Positions 14,532-23,585 of a DNA stretch of 41,806 bases are shown piece after piece. Position numbers and translations under genes: made by a program. The number at the start of each line of letters is the position of its first letter. The first letter of the stretch is position 1. Below the pieces are notes generated by a model. The model saw nothing but the letters and a program-made list of their open reading frames with translations. It was not told the origin of the DNA and did no database searches. The stretch is from Myxococcales bacterium (GTDB lineage Bacteria > Myxococcota_A > Polyangia > Palsa-1104 > SHYY01). Location of the stretch: positions 544 through 42,349 of the forward strand of contig JAHFDT010000007.1 in assembly GCA_023248875.1 (NCBI GenBank). Reading direction: 5' to 3'.

Positions 14532-15524
14532 ATGCGTGAGCGGCTGGTCGAATACCTCGCCTGCCCGGACTGCGGTGGTGAGCTGCGCCTCGCCTGCTCA
14601 CGTCGCGACGGCTGGGAGATCCGCGAAGGGCGACTGGACTGCCAGAATCGCGAGCACAGTTTCCCCGTGGTGCGCGGCATTCCACGCCTAATTTCGAGCG
14701 CTGTCGCTGATCTCTCGTCGGAGGTGGCGGCCGGCTTCGGTTGGGAGTGGAACGAGTTTTCAGAGATCCGCGGGGAGTATCGCCAGCAGTTTCTCGATTG
14801 GGTAAAGCCGCTCGAGCCGGGCGATTTTGCGGGGAAGCGGGTGCTGGAGGGCGGCTGCGGCAAGGGGCGTCACTCGGCGCTGGTGGCCCAATTTGGCGCC
14901 AAGGAGGTGTTTTCGCTGGACCTCGGTTCGGCGGTGGAGGCGGCCTACCGAAACACTGGGCACCTGGAAAACGTCCATGTGATCCAAGCGGATCTCTGTC
15001 GACCACCGCTTAAGACCTGCGCCGATCTCGCCTTCTCCGTCGGTGTATTGCATCACCTGCCCGATCCCGCTGTGGGTTTTCACGCGCTCGTTGACCGCCT
15101 GGTACCCGGTGGTCGCATCGCAGTGTGGGTCTATGGACGAGAAGGCAACGAATGGATCGTCGATTGGGTCGACCCGGTACGAACGCGGGTGACGGCGCGG
15201 ATGCCGCGTCGGGTGCTCTATGAGCTGGCTCGACCGATCGGCTATCTATTGGCTGCGACGGCGAAAGGGCTCTATAAGCCGCTCGCTGACACTGTGCCCT
15301 CGCTGCATCGGCAGCTCTTCTATCGGGACTATCTGACCTACATCGCGCGATTGCCGGCCCGTGAGATCCACTCGATCGTGTTCGATCAATTGGTGACGCC
15401 GGTGGCCTACTATCTCAGCCGGGATGAGGTGGCGGCCTGGTTCAGCGAAGCTCGCCTCGGCGAGTTTGCGATCGAACAGCACAATGGTAACTCGTGGCGG
15501 GCACAGGCGAGGGTGCTCCGTTAG
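14532..15524 (+). CDS. Class I SAM-dependent methyltransferase with N-terminal zinc-ribbon
   Basis: A 330-residue protein. Residues 1-52 form a Trm112p-like zinc-ribbon: LVEYLACPDCGG (Cys11 and Cys14), then LDCQNREHSFPVVRGIPRLI. The methyltransferase core follows: motif I VLEGGCGKGRHS (104-115), FSLDLGSAV (motif II acid), QADLCRPPL (motif III), and AFSVGVLHHLPD, then PGGRIAVWVYG. The order is that of ubiquinone/menaquinone- or sugar-type methyltransferases of class I. ATG 14532 is chosen because the zinc-ribbon begins there. The C-terminal 120 residues (ARMPRRVLYELARPIGYLLAA..) are a hydrophobic extension I do not recognise. It is divergent from the epimerase-like gene (64-base gap) and ends three bases before the convergent PBP gene. 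Substrate is unknown. Confidence 0.85.
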   Translation: MRERLVEYLACPDCGGELRLACSRRDGWEIREGRLDCQNREHSFPVVRGIPRLISSAVADLSSEVAAGFGWEWNEFSEIRGEYRQQFLDWVKPLEPGDFAGKRVLEGGCGKGRHSALVAQFGAKEVFSLDLGSAVEAAYRNTGHLENVHVIQADLCRPPLKTCADLAFSVGVLHHLPDPAVGFHALVDRLVPGGRIAVWVYGREGNEWIVDWVDPVRTRVTARMPRRVLYELARPIGYLLAATAKGLYKPLADTVPSLHRQLFYRDYLTYIARLPAREIHSIVFDQLVTPVAYYLSRDEVAAWFSEARLGEFAIEQHNGNSWRAQARVLR

Positions 15525-15527
15525 AAG

Positions 15528-17918
15528 TTAGAAGACTGGGTCGGTCAATTCCGCCTGGGCTCCGCTGGCGGCGAACTCCCGCGGTAGCGTGCCGCGCTTG
15601 AAGGGGATCAAGACCGAATTGGGCGTGCCAGGGCGGGCGGGCAGCCCCTTGTCGGCAGTGGCGCGCACAAAGAGGATACCCGGGGGCGGCACAAAATCGC
15701 GCACCGGTGTCAGTGGATGGCCGCGCTGCATGAAGTCGAGCCAGATGGGAAGCGCGACCTGTCCTCCGGTGGCATCGTAGCCGACTGGGAGATCGTTATC
15801 GCGACCCACCCAGACGACGGCCAGCAGATCGGGCGTGTAGCCGACGAACCAGGCGTCTTTGAAATCGTTGGTGGTGCCGGTCTTACCGGCCGTTGGGCGA
15901 CCGAGCGCCAAGGCGGCCCGGCCGGTACCGTTTTGTACGACGTTCTTCATCATATCGACCATCACGTAGGCGGTGTCGGCAGGGATGCGCCGTTTTCGTT
16001 CAGCCGCTGCGGGTGGATGGTTCTCCTCGAGGATCGTACCGTCCGCGTCGCGGATGGAGGTGACGAACAGCGGCCGTACTTCGAGTCCGCCGGCCGGAAA
16101 GGTGGCTTGCGCAAGGGCCGCTTCGAGTGGGGAGAGCTCGACGACGCCGAGGGAGATGGAGGGATGATGAACGATGGGTGAAGTCAAACCAAACTGGCGC
16201 ATCATGTCGATCGTATGGCTGAGTCCGACGGCTTCGACCAGCTGCACGCTGACGGTGTTGAGCGACTTGGCGAGCGCGGTGCGTAGTGTCACTGGCCCCA
16301 GAAACTCCTCCTTGTAGTTGTGGGGGCACCATTTTCCGGCGGCGGTAGGGACGCAGACCCGCCGGTCGACCACCGTAGTCAGCTCGGTAAAGCCCCGTTC
16401 GATCGCCGCCGTGTAGATGTAGGGTTTGATGGAAGATCCAGCGGGCCGTTTCGCCTGCACCGCGTGGTTGAACTGGGAGAGCTCGTAGTCGTATCCCCCG
16501 ACCATGGCGGTGATCGCTCCGGTGGCCGGGTCTACGGCGACGAGTGCCGCCTCGACATCGGGATGCTGCGTGAGCGTCGCCATTCGCACGGCTTCGACCG
16601 TGCGTGTGCGCGGCGAATGGCCCCTACGCAGCTCTACCGTCACCACTTTGATCGGCAGCAGATCGCCGACTTCGAGGCGATTCCCTCGCTTGCCACTCCA
16701 GTGGTCGATGCGCGCCGTATCGCTATCGACAAGATGCAGTCGGTCCGGGCCGACTGCGACGGTATAGCTCTTGGCCCCCTTTCCGCCGAGCGACTCCACC
16801 ATCCCCACGTAAGGCTTGTCGGCGAGCACTGCGCCTGCCACTGGTCGCCACTGATCGCGCGGTCCGATGTAAGGGGTGGGGCCAGTCCCCAGAAAGAGAT
16901 CGATCTTTTTTCTCTCGAGATGGCCGATCGGACCGCGAAAGGCGAGCTTCTGGTCGAGCGCCTCGAGACCGCGCCGCACCGCCGTTTCCGCCGCGCGCTG
17001 CTGTCGCATGGAGAGGGTGGTGTCGATGCGCAAACCATGGTCGTAGAGGCCTTTGTCGCCCATTTTTTGGACGACGTACTTGCGAACGAATTCGACGAAG
17101 TAGGGGGCGACGACCCGGTTGAGGGGGGCCTCGCGCGACAAGATCGCAATCGGCTCGCGGCGCGCGTCATCTGCTTGCGTGACCGTAATGAAGCGATTCT
17201 CGACCATTTGCGAAAGCACGTAGCGCTGGCGCTCTTTGGCTCGGGCAAAGGCGGTAAAGGGTGAATCTTCCGTCGGCGCTTTGGGAAGCCCGGCCAGCAT
17301 CGCCGCCTCGGCGATCGAGAGGTCGCCCACCTCTTTCGCAAAATAGACCTCGGCCGCCGCTTCGACGCCGTATGCCCCATGGCCGAGGTACGCATGATTG
17401 AGGTAGATGGCGAGAATCTGTGTTTTCTGCAAGCGCGTCTCGATCTTGTGGGCGAGGATGGCCTCCTTGATCTTACGCGCCAGCGAACGCTCGTTGCCGA
17501 TCAGCATCAGCTTGGCGACCTGCTGGGTAATCGTCGAACCGCCCTGGATGACGCGACCTGCCTTCATGTTGGCGTAGCTGGCGCGCAGGATGCCGATGGG
17601 GTCTACGCCGTGATGGTCAAAAAAGCGATTGTCCTCGGCAGCGACAAAGGCCTGTACCACGTGCTTGGGGATCTTTTCGTACGGGACGACCACGCGCTTT
17701 TCGAGGAAGAATTCGCCGATGAGCTCGCCTTCCGCCGAATAGACGTGGCTGGCCTTGCTGGGGCGATAGTCGACCAGTGCGCTCCAGCGGTCGGGCAGAT
17801 CGCGTTCGAATTCGCGATAACCCCAGTAGGCCATAGCGGCAGCGAAGGCCCCGCCCGCGAAGAGGAGCAGCACAAAAACCCGCGCCAGTGAGACCTTTTT
17901 CTTGCGCGGCGGAGACAT
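15528..17918 (-). CDS. Penicillin-binding protein 1A, bifunctional transglycosylase/transpeptidase
   Basis: A 796-residue class A PBP. It has a basic start (MSPPRKKK) and one anchor helix (about 10-32). The GT51 glycosyltransferase domain has EDNRFFDHHGVD (catalytic Glu95), QGGSTITQQVAK (about 125-136) and KIKEAILAHKIE. A long linker with an OB-like insertion follows, and then the transpeptidase domain with SSIK (Ser495, Lys498), SLN (552-554) and KTGTT (679-683). It polymerises lipid II and cross-links peptidoglycan at the outer face of the inner membrane. I start at ATG 17918 rather than 17993, because MSPPRKKK followed by the anchor is the usual layout and the longer form would overlap the divergent TPR gene's start. 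It stands alone and converges on the methyltransferase gene with a three-base gap. Confidence 0.93.
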   Translation of the reverse strand: MSPPRKKKVSLARVFVLLLFAGGAFAAAMAYWGYREFERDLPDRWSALVDYRPSKASHVYSAEGELIGEFFLEKRVVVPYEKIPKHVVQAFVAAEDNRFFDHHGVDPIGILRASYANMKAGRVIQGGSTITQQVAKLMLIGNERSLARKIKEAILAHKIETRLQKTQILAIYLNHAYLGHGAYGVEAAAEVYFAKEVGDLSIAEAAMLAGLPKAPTEDSPFTAFARAKERQRYVLSQMVENRFITVTQADDARREPIAILSREAPLNRVVAPYFVEFVRKYVVQKMGDKGLYDHGLRIDTTLSMRQQRAAETAVRRGLEALDQKLAFRGPIGHLERKKIDLFLGTGPTPYIGPRDQWRPVAGAVLADKPYVGMVESLGGKGAKSYTVAVGPDRLHLVDSDTARIDHWSGKRGNRLEVGDLLPIKVVTVELRRGHSPRTRTVEAVRMATLTQHPDVEAALVAVDPATGAITAMVGGYDYELSQFNHAVQAKRPAGSSIKPYIYTAAIERGFTELTTVVDRRVCVPTAAGKWCPHNYKEEFLGPVTLRTALAKSLNTVSVQLVEAVGLSHTIDMMRQFGLTSPIVHHPSISLGVVELSPLEAALAQATFPAGGLEVRPLFVTSIRDADGTILEENHPPAAAERKRRIPADTAYVMVDMMKNVVQNGTGRAALALGRPTAGKTGTTNDFKDAWFVGYTPDLLAVVWVGRDNDLPVGYDATGGQVALPIWLDFMQRGHPLTPVRDFVPPPGILFVRATADKGLPARPGTPNSVLIPFKRGTLPREFAASGAQAELTDPVF

Positions 17919-17991
17919 GGAGAAGAGGTTGGTCCCGAGGACCAGGAAGGTCAAATTTTGCAATTGAGTCGCACCGCGGCACAATTCGCCC

Positions 17992-19725
17992 ATGTTTCGC
18001 GCGACGGTGCTGTGTCTCCTCCTGGGTAGAGTGGCTTACGCTGAACCAGTGGTGCGCGAAGGCTATTTGGTGGTGCCATTCGAGAACGAAGCGGCGATCC
18101 GTTCACTGGATTGGATGGCGCCGGCGCTGGCCGTCACGTTGGCGGAACAGCTCGAGGCCCAGCCGGGCCTGCAGCCCGCCTATGGCAGCTCGATCTTGGA
18201 GGGATTCGGCGCCAAGTTCGACTCGCTCCGGATCGCCGATCGGGCCCGCGACCTCGGGGCACGCTGGGTGGTGAGCGGCGGTTTTGCGCGTCCGAACTGG
18301 AAGGCCGAGATCAAGCTGCGGCTCTATCAAGTGGTCACCGATGGGCCGCTGCCCGATCTCAAGCTGGTGGCGCAGGCCGGGGCCATCGGTGAGCGCACCG
18401 CGCTCATTCAGGTGCTCGACCAGGCGCTTGGTGAGTTGTTGAAACGGCAAGGTTGGCTGCCGGAGCTTCCCGGTGGCGAGCAGATCCTACGGGTGCCGAC
18501 CAAGGACCTCTACGCCATGACCCTCTATGGTCGGGCGCTCAATCTGCTCTATGGCTATGGAGGACCGATCGACCTTTCGGGCGCGGAGAAGCTGTTTCAG
18601 CGCGTGACGGCGATCGATCCCAAATTTGCCGAAGCGCATCGCATGCTGGCCATGGTCGCGGAAGAGCGGCACGAGCTCGGCAAGGCGATGCTTCATTATG
18701 CCCGCGCGCTCGACCTGCGTCCCGGCTACTATCCTGTGTTGGCGGGGCTGGCACGCCTGTCTCGAGAGAGGCGCGAGCGTGCGATCGAGTTGGCGGCGCG
18801 TGCCCTCGAGGTCCGGCCGAGCGACGTCGAGATGCGTTTTCTATTGGGCGATCTCGAGTGGGAGGCGGGCGAGCTCGACAAAGCGTTGGCGGATCTGACG
18901 TTGGTGACGGCGGCACAGCCGGGCCATCTGCGAGCTCGGCGGACCCTGGCACTGGTCTATGCGGCGCGCGGCGCGACCAGTGAGCTGGCGACGGAGCTGG
19001 AGAAGATCGCCGCGCTCCAGCCCGACGATCTCGACGTGCGCATGGATCTCGGTGGGGCCTACGCTCGTCTGGGCAAGCACGAGCAGGCGCTCGCGGCCTA
19101 CGAAGAGGTACTCAAGCGGCAGCCGCGCAACGCGCAGGTGGTCAAGTTTGCGGGCGATCTCTACCGCCAGGTCGGCGACCAGGACCGTGCCATCGCCGCC
19201 TATTCCAAGTTGCGCAACCTTGTGCCCGATGACCCGCGCCCCTATTTTTTGCTGGGAGCTACCTATCTCGCGGCAGGCAATGATCTGAAGGCCGAGCAGG
19301 TGCTCCAGGAGGCGCAGCAGTTCCATCGCCATGTGGGCGAGGCTTGGACCGACTTGGGGGCGATCGCCTTTCGGCGCGGCGACCTCTCGAAGGCGACTTG
19401 GTATCTTTCCCGCGCCGTTCAGCGCGCCCCGACCCGGCCGAAGGCACACTTCAACTATGCGCTCCTGCTCAATGCGACCAAGCAGCGCGAACGAGCCTTG
19501 GGCGAGCTAAAGGTGGCGGCAGAGCTCGATCCCGAAGATGCCCAAGCGCACTACTTGGCCGGGGTGATTCATCTGCGGATGGGCAAACTCGAAGAGGCGA
19601 AGCAGGCCTTTCTGGCTGCGCTCAAGCGCAAGCCCGATCATGCCGATGCCAAGTTCAATCTGGGGTTGCTGGAGGAGCTGGAGCGGCGCTACGGTGCGGA
19701 GCGGGCGGGGGTGGGGTCGCAATAG
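17992..19725 (+). CDS. Exported TPR-repeat protein
   Basis: A 577-residue protein with a cleavable signal peptide (MFRATVLCLLLGRVAYA, cleavage after residue 17). Residues 24-150 (YLVVPFENEA..LDWMAPALAVTLAEQLE..) resemble the N-terminal domain of TolB/FlgO/CsgG-like assembly proteins. From about 190 to the end the chain is an array of about ten tetratricopeptide repeats, for example EAHRMLAMVAEERHELGKAM and AQAHYLAGVIHLRMGKLEEA. The protein probably acts as a periplasmic or outer-membrane scaffold. It is divergent from the PBP1A gene (73-base gap), which could point to cell-envelope work, but that is only context. The stop at 19723-19725 is followed five bases later by the palindromic element at 19731. 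Confidence 0.82.
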   Translation: MFRATVLCLLLGRVAYAEPVVREGYLVVPFENEAAIRSLDWMAPALAVTLAEQLEAQPGLQPAYGSSILEGFGAKFDSLRIADRARDLGARWVVSGGFARPNWKAEIKLRLYQVVTDGPLPDLKLVAQAGAIGERTALIQVLDQALGELLKRQGWLPELPGGEQILRVPTKDLYAMTLYGRALNLLYGYGGPIDLSGAEKLFQRVTAIDPKFAEAHRMLAMVAEERHELGKAMLHYARALDLRPGYYPVLAGLARLSRERRERAIELAARALEVRPSDVEMRFLLGDLEWEAGELDKALADLTLVTAAQPGHLRARRTLALVYAARGATSELATELEKIAALQPDDLDVRMDLGGAYARLGKHEQALAAYEEVLKRQPRNAQVVKFAGDLYRQVGDQDRAIAAYSKLRNLVPDDPRPYFLLGATYLAAGNDLKAEQVLQEAQQFHRHVGEAWTDLGAIAFRRGDLSKATWYLSRAVQRAPTRPKAHFNYALLLNATKQRERALGELKVAAELDPEDAQAHYLAGVIHLRMGKLEEAKQAFLAALKRKPDHADAKFNLGLLEELERRYGAERAGVGSQ

Positions 19726-19730
19726 CCGCT

Positions 19731-19881
19731 TAACGCGGTGCTCGGGCGCGTTGATCGCGGCTTACGTCCTCCCTCGGCCTCGTCACATACGAAAAGTATG
19801 CTCCTCGGCCTCGGTCCGGGCGCGCTCGCGCTGAACGCGCTCGAGCACCGCTTCCTATCAATCTGAATGAGCACCGCGTTA
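19731..19881. repeat. Palindromic intergenic element, family 1, copy 1 (151 bp)
   Basis: Terminal inverted repeats TAACGCGGTGCTC (19731-19743) and GAGCACCGCGTTA (19869-19881) are perfect. A second inverted pair lies inside: about 22 bases at 19738-19759 against 19827-19848, with four mismatches. The centre is a hairpin CATAC-GAAAA-GTATG (19786-19800), flanked on both sides by the direct repeat CCTCGGCCTCG (19772-19782 and 19803-19813). No transposase lies inside. The open frames across it are by-products of the repeat, being identical in the second copy. It fills the gap between convergent genes, and its last three bases form the TAA stop of the gene at 19879-20820. Confidence 0.9.
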
Positions 19882-20820
19882 GTCGCACCGGAGAGCGATC
19901 GTCCAACCTTCGTGCAAATAGCTCTTGCGAAGGGTTCCGACGTCGCCACATCGCTGGGGTGATCCGATCGGGATGAGACACAAATCATGGGGGCCGAGAG
20001 CCGTGGAGAAGGTGGCCCGGGTGGCACCCGGAACATCCGCCAGCGGGCGCCCATCGAGCGTCACATGGGTCGCGGTTTTGCAGCGCGAGTTATCGATGTA
20101 GAAAACTACGCCAGCGCGCTTGCGGCCGAGCGTGAGGTCGATGGGTTCGGAGGGCAAGACCTTGGAGGGCGCACTGGGGGGAGGCGCCTCCAGCTTGGTT
20201 TCGGCGAGCGGGGGCGGCTGCTCCGGACTGGGCCACGTCTCCTCTTTGGCCAAGCTCACTCCACCGCGCGCCGCCAACTTTTCCAGATCGCAGCCGACGA
20301 AGCGCAGCTCTTCGGCCAACTGATCGTGAAATGAAACCTTCATCTCGCGGTAGTTGGCTTCCAGAGACGCATAGTCGTGTAGCACGCGCTTGACCTTCCA
20401 GCGGTAGTCGGGAGTGAGGCCGGCGGTTTCGCCGAGTCGGTCGTACTCCTTCACCTGGTCGACATAGCGAGTCAGCTCTCTGCCCGCTCGCAGGTACTGC
20501 TGCCCTAGCGTGAGGGCACGCGCATAGGGAGCCGCCAGGATCGGTTCTGGACAGTGGGACAGCTTCGGCTGATTCATGTTACCGGTCAGGGGAACGTGCA
20601 GCTCCTGAAGGATCGTCTGCATCGCACGCGCAAACTCATCGCGGGTCGATTTCATCGCCTCCGCTAGGCTGATGAAACGGTCGATGATGCGCCGATAGTC
20701 CCCGGCGTCGCCGAAGACATCGTCGATGAGCATCTTCGGTTCGAGGTGAAAACCGCCGTCCGGCGGCGCGGCAGCGGCAGCGCTGGACAGCAGTAGAAGC
20801 AGTAAGCAGAGGCGCATCAT
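19879..20820 (-). CDS. Secreted protein of unknown function
   Basis: A 313-residue protein with a signal peptide (MMRLCLLLLLLSSAAAAA). The middle part is helical and charged (FHLEPKMLIDDVF.., YRRIIDRFISLAEAM, WKVKRVLHDYASLEANYREMKVSF). It then has a Pro/Ala-rich linker (about 195-225) and a C-terminal domain with four Cys (SRCKTATHVTLDGRPLADVPG, HDLCLIPIG, QRCGDVGTLR, IALRC) that probably form two disulfides. I do not recognise the family; the C-terminal domain may recur in Myxococcota secreted proteins. The stop codon is supplied by the adjacent palindromic element. It is divergent from the DHH-like gene, with a 57-base gap that must hold both promoters. Confidence 0.75.
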   Translation of the reverse strand: MMRLCLLLLLLSSAAAAAPPDGGFHLEPKMLIDDVFGDAGDYRRIIDRFISLAEAMKSTRDEFARAMQTILQELHVPLTGNMNQPKLSHCPEPILAAPYARALTLGQQYLRAGRELTRYVDQVKEYDRLGETAGLTPDYRWKVKRVLHDYASLEANYREMKVSFHDQLAEELRFVGCDLEKLAARGGVSLAKEETWPSPEQPPPLAETKLEAPPPSAPSKVLPSEPIDLTLGRKRAGVVFYIDNSRCKTATHVTLDGRPLADVPGATRATFSTALGPHDLCLIPIGSPQRCGDVGTLRKSYLHEGWTIALRCD

Positions 20821-20877
20821 TCCCTACTATGTACTGGGTATCGGCGCAGGCAATTTTTCGCGGTACATTGTCCCCCT

Positions 20878-21753
20878 ATGCTGCCCACAGTGGTGTTTAC
20901 CACTCCCCGAAAACTGCCGAACGCCACGGATCTGGCGGGACGGGTGGCGGTGCTCGATATCGCCTTCACCGCGACGGGCATGGGGACGCCCTACGAGGAG
21001 ATGACCGGCCCCTTCATCGCCGCGCTGGGATCGCGCTTGGCGGTATGGGTCGATCACCACGATCACGAGCGCCACTCCGATTTCGCGGGAGATCGTCGGT
21101 TTGTGCTCGCGACTAAAGCGCAGCATGGCGCCTGTCCCGAGATGGTTACGCCCGCACTGGTGGCGGAGGTGGGGCCCGTCGATACTGTCGTGACTCACTC
21201 GGACCTCGATGGGCTCTACGCTGCGGCGAAGTGGATCCGGGAGGGGCGCGAGCCCTACGCAGGATCCGACGACGATGCGCGTGCTGTCGATACGCGGCTG
21301 GGCGCGCCCGGACCGATCGGTGAGCTCATCGACAAGGCGCTGCGGGCGCGCTTTCGCGATCAGGCGCTCAAACACCGAATCGTCCATTTTCTCGTCGGTG
21401 GCGCGACCGATCGCGAACATCGTGCGGTGATCCTGCAGGCCGCCGGCGAGTTCGACGCGATGGCGGACGAAGCGCGCCGGATTGCCAAGTCCTACCGCAT
21501 CGAAGGGCGCGCGGCGCTGGTGGATGCCGGCAAACTCAGCAAGCGTGCCTACGACAAGACGCTGCTTCTGCTTGAGGGGCAGAAGGTTGCGCCGGTGGCC
21601 ATCGTGCGCGATTCCGGCATGATCACTGCCGCAGCAGCATTCGATTCAGGGATCGATTTCATTCGTCTGCTGGGGCTCGATGGTGGCATGCCGACGCGGA
21701 TTTCGATCGCTGAGTCGCGACTTTCTGAGCTGCTCACGAAGCTGAATGGGTAG
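20878..21753 (+). CDS. DHH-like phosphoesterase-type protein
   Basis: A 291-residue cytosolic protein. It has a VAVLDIAF strand (Asp27), the motif DHHDHERHSDF (59-69) and THSDLDGLYAAAKW (106-119). DHH and HxDxDG-type motifs are the metal ligands of the DHH superfamily (RecJ, NrnA-like exonucleases, pyrophosphatases), which cleave phosphodiesters of nanoRNA, cyclic dinucleotides or single-stranded DNA. Here the DLDG motif follows the DHH motif, whereas in RecJ/NrnA the D-D-G motif comes first, so the order appears swapped. The C-terminus has a GMITAAAAFDSGIDFIRLLG segment reminiscent of a substrate-binding GG region. The start ATG 20878 is the only good one. The 3' end overlaps the convergent PerM gene by 20 bases. 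The superfamily is likely, but substrate and activity are unknown. Confidence 0.62.
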   Translation: MLPTVVFTTPRKLPNATDLAGRVAVLDIAFTATGMGTPYEEMTGPFIAALGSRLAVWVDHHDHERHSDFAGDRRFVLATKAQHGACPEMVTPALVAEVGPVDTVVTHSDLDGLYAAAKWIREGREPYAGSDDDARAVDTRLGAPGPIGELIDKALRARFRDQALKHRIVHFLVGGATDREHRAVILQAAGEFDAMADEARRIAKSYRIEGRAALVDAGKLSKRAYDKTLLLLEGQKVAPVAIVRDSGMITAAAAFDSGIDFIRLLGLDGGMPTRISIAESRLSELLTKLNG

Positions 21754-22762
21754 CGTTTTCCCCGGCATCTTCTTCTGTTAGCTCAGCGCGGATCCGCAGG
21801 GCCACAAACAGGAAGGGGAAGGAGACGAAGAGCCCCACCAGCCCGAGGAGATGCTCCCAGGCGACCAGGCTTAGGATCAGGACAAACCCGGGCAGGCGCA
21901 CGTGGCGCGAGGTCAGCCGCGGGTTGAGGTAGTAGGACTCGAGTTTGTGCAGGATGGCGGTGACCACGGTGAACACCGCGATGCCAGGCCAGCCGCGCGT
22001 CTGAAAGGCCAGAAACGAGAGCACTGCCCCCGAGACCAGGTTGCCAACGACGGGCACCAGGCTGCCGAGGAAGATCAAGAGGACCAGCGCACCGGGGTAG
22101 GGGAGGCCGAGGACAAACAGGATCGGCAGCGTGAGGATCGCGTTGCAACCAGCGACGATCAATTGCAGCTGAATGGTGAGCGACACCGCATCGGCGAGGT
22201 GTCCGAACCAGCGGACCATGGTTCCCCCATAGGTGCGCGGCGGGATGGAGCACGCCCAGTTCGAAATCTCCTCCTCATCGAAAAGATAGATCACGGCCAG
22301 GATGAGACCGATGGTGGCATGCACGAAGAGGTGGCCTAGCGCGGTGACGTAGCCGACCGCCGAGGCCGCATAGTGCTTCAGCAGTTCGAGGTAGCGATCC
22401 GTGTCCTGAAGATGGCTGCGCAGCTTGAGATAGAGCGGGTCGTTGCCAAACGCCGCGATCCGATCGGGCAGGGTGTGGCGGATGGACCCGAGCCATGGCA
22501 CCGCACGTTCGATACCCAGCGCGATCGCCGAGCCGACGACGCCGAGGAGCAGTGCTACCAACGTCAGCAGAGCCACTTTTCGCGGCACTCGAATACGGCG
22601 CGAAATCCAGCTCGATGAGTAGCCGAGGCCGCGCTCGAAGATCAGGAAAAAGACCATCAAGGGGATGAGGCGTCGAAAGAGCACGACCAGCGCGGCGAAG
22701 GTGGCCAGCGTGATGGTGCGGCGCACCGTCTTGACGCGCAGGAGCTGGGCCACCGGATCCAT
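21734..22762 (-). CDS. AI-2E/PerM-family membrane transporter
   Basis: A 342-residue membrane protein with the AI-2E/PerM layout. A pair of N-terminal helices (TITLATFAALVVLFRRLIPL) is followed by a soluble helical insert (WLGSIRHTLPDRIAAFG..LKHYAASA). The conserved C-terminal part has LGLPYPGALVLLIFLGSLVPVVGNLVSG, then LNPRLTSRHVRLPGFVLILSL. The P-x-x-G-x-x motif near SLVPVVGN is the family's most conserved site. Members export small molecules or act as Na+/H+ antiporters. I start at ATG 22762, which has a GGAGGG about 17 bases upstream. A GTG at 22807 would add 15 residues but lies almost on top of the divergent gene. Substrate is unknown. Confidence 0.85.
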   Translation of the reverse strand: MDPVAQLLRVKTVRRTITLATFAALVVLFRRLIPLMVFFLIFERGLGYSSSWISRRIRVPRKVALLTLVALLLGVVGSAIALGIERAVPWLGSIRHTLPDRIAAFGNDPLYLKLRSHLQDTDRYLELLKHYAASAVGYVTALGHLFVHATIGLILAVIYLFDEEEISNWACSIPPRTYGGTMVRWFGHLADAVSLTIQLQLIVAGCNAILTLPILFVLGLPYPGALVLLIFLGSLVPVVGNLVSGAVLSFLAFQTRGWPGIAVFTVVTAILHKLESYYLNPRLTSRHVRLPGFVLILSLVAWEHLLGLVGLFVSFPFLFVALRIRAELTEEDAGENATHSAS

Positions 22763-22812
22763 CGGCGAGCCAAGATACTCCCTCCCGAGCGGGCGTGCTA
22801 GGTTCACTGTGG

Positions 22813-23061
22813 ATGGTTCCGCACTGGTTTCTCTACCTCAACGGCTTCGCGATGTTGATTCTGGGCGTCGCCATGATGGTGCTGCGTCCTCACGCAGCGG
22901 ACGATTCCCGACTGCGGCGCTTCGGCAACTGGGGCACGCTGTGGGCTGGCCTCTGCTGCACCGTGGGCGCTCTTCTGCTGGCGATGGCGCTCGGTTATCT
23001 CTCCTGGAATCGGCGGTCGCCGATCGCTGCATCCCCTTCACGTTGGCAGGTGATCCGGTGA
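22813..23061 (+). CDS. Small membrane protein, unknown
   Basis: An 82-residue protein (start ATG 22813, MVPHWFLYLNGFAML). It has two predicted membrane helices (about 4-21, FLYLNGFAMLILGVAMMV, and about 43-62, LWAGLCCTVGALLLAMALGYL) separated by a charged loop (RPHAADDSRLRRFG) and a short polar tail. It is divergently arranged with the PerM gene and precedes a response-regulator gene by 161 bases. I know no family for it. Its amino-acid composition and the start position make it a plausible real gene, but it is short, so confidence is moderate. Confidence 0.55.
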   Translation: MVPHWFLYLNGFAMLILGVAMMVLRPHAADDSRLRRFGNWGTLWAGLCCTVGALLLAMALGYLSWNRRSPIAASPSRWQVIR

Positions 23062-23222
23062 GTTTTTTCAGCGCTGATGGAAAATTATCGCCAGGACCTG
23101 TGAGTAATAGTGCAATCTTTGCCAGTGTTTGAATTCGCTTGATCCCGTTGCGGTCGTTCGGTTAGTAGCCGTTGCATGGAGTGGCCAGTGGGACAGCGTA
23201 ACAACGTTGGAGAGGATTATAG

Positions 23223-23585
23223 ATGGAACGGCCAGTGCTATTGGTGGAGGACGATTTCTCAACGAGTGAAGTGCTGGAGCTGCTGCTGAGCGATGACGGC
23301 TACGACGTGCAGCGCGCGCGCGATGGTGGGGAAGCGCTCGTGGCCGCGCGCGAGAACCATTTTGGTTTGGTGTTGATGGATCTCACGCTGCCCGATCTCC
23401 TGGGGGACCAGCTCATCGGAGTGCTTCAGCCCTATCTCGGGTCCACGCCGGTGATGGTAATGTCCGCGGCCTGCGATGGGGCCCGTCGGGCACAAAGGGC
23501 ACGGGCTGTGAGTTTTTTGCCCAAGCCGTTCGAGATCGATGTGCTGCTGCAGCGGATGGCAACGCTCTATCGCCAGCCCAATTAG
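23223..23585 (+). CDS. Stand-alone response-regulator receiver protein
   Basis: A 120-residue single receiver domain with no output domain (CheY-like). Acidic pocket residues are Glu9-Asp10-Asp11 (LLVEDDF), the phospho-acceptor Asp53 (VLMDLTLPD), Ser81 (MVMSAA) and the conserved Lys101 (FLPKPFE). It is therefore expected to be phosphorylated by a histidine kinase that is not encoded here. A GGAGAGG about ten bases upstream supports ATG 23223. The upstream 161-base gap is relatively AT-rich and may hold its promoter, but I see no clean consensus. The TAG stop at 23583-23585 is the first three bases of a palindromic element. Single-domain regulators of this kind are very common in Myxococcota. 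Confidence 0.9.
   Translation: MERPVLLVEDDFSTSEVLELLLSDDGYDVQRARDGGEALVAARENHFGLVLMDLTLPDLLGDQLIGVLQPYLGSTPVMVMSAACDGARRAQRARAVSFLPKPFEIDVLLQRMATLYRQPN

Noticed and set aside
14468-14863. Upstream extension of the epimerase-like frame
   Set aside because: It is antisense to the methyltransferase gene. The Rossmann motif begins at MRVAVIGG.
19740-19860. Short open frames crossing the family 1 element (the same peptide AAYVLPRPRHIRK occurs in both copies)
   Set aside because: They arise from repeat identity and are not preceded by a ribosome binding site or followed by conserved coding sequence.
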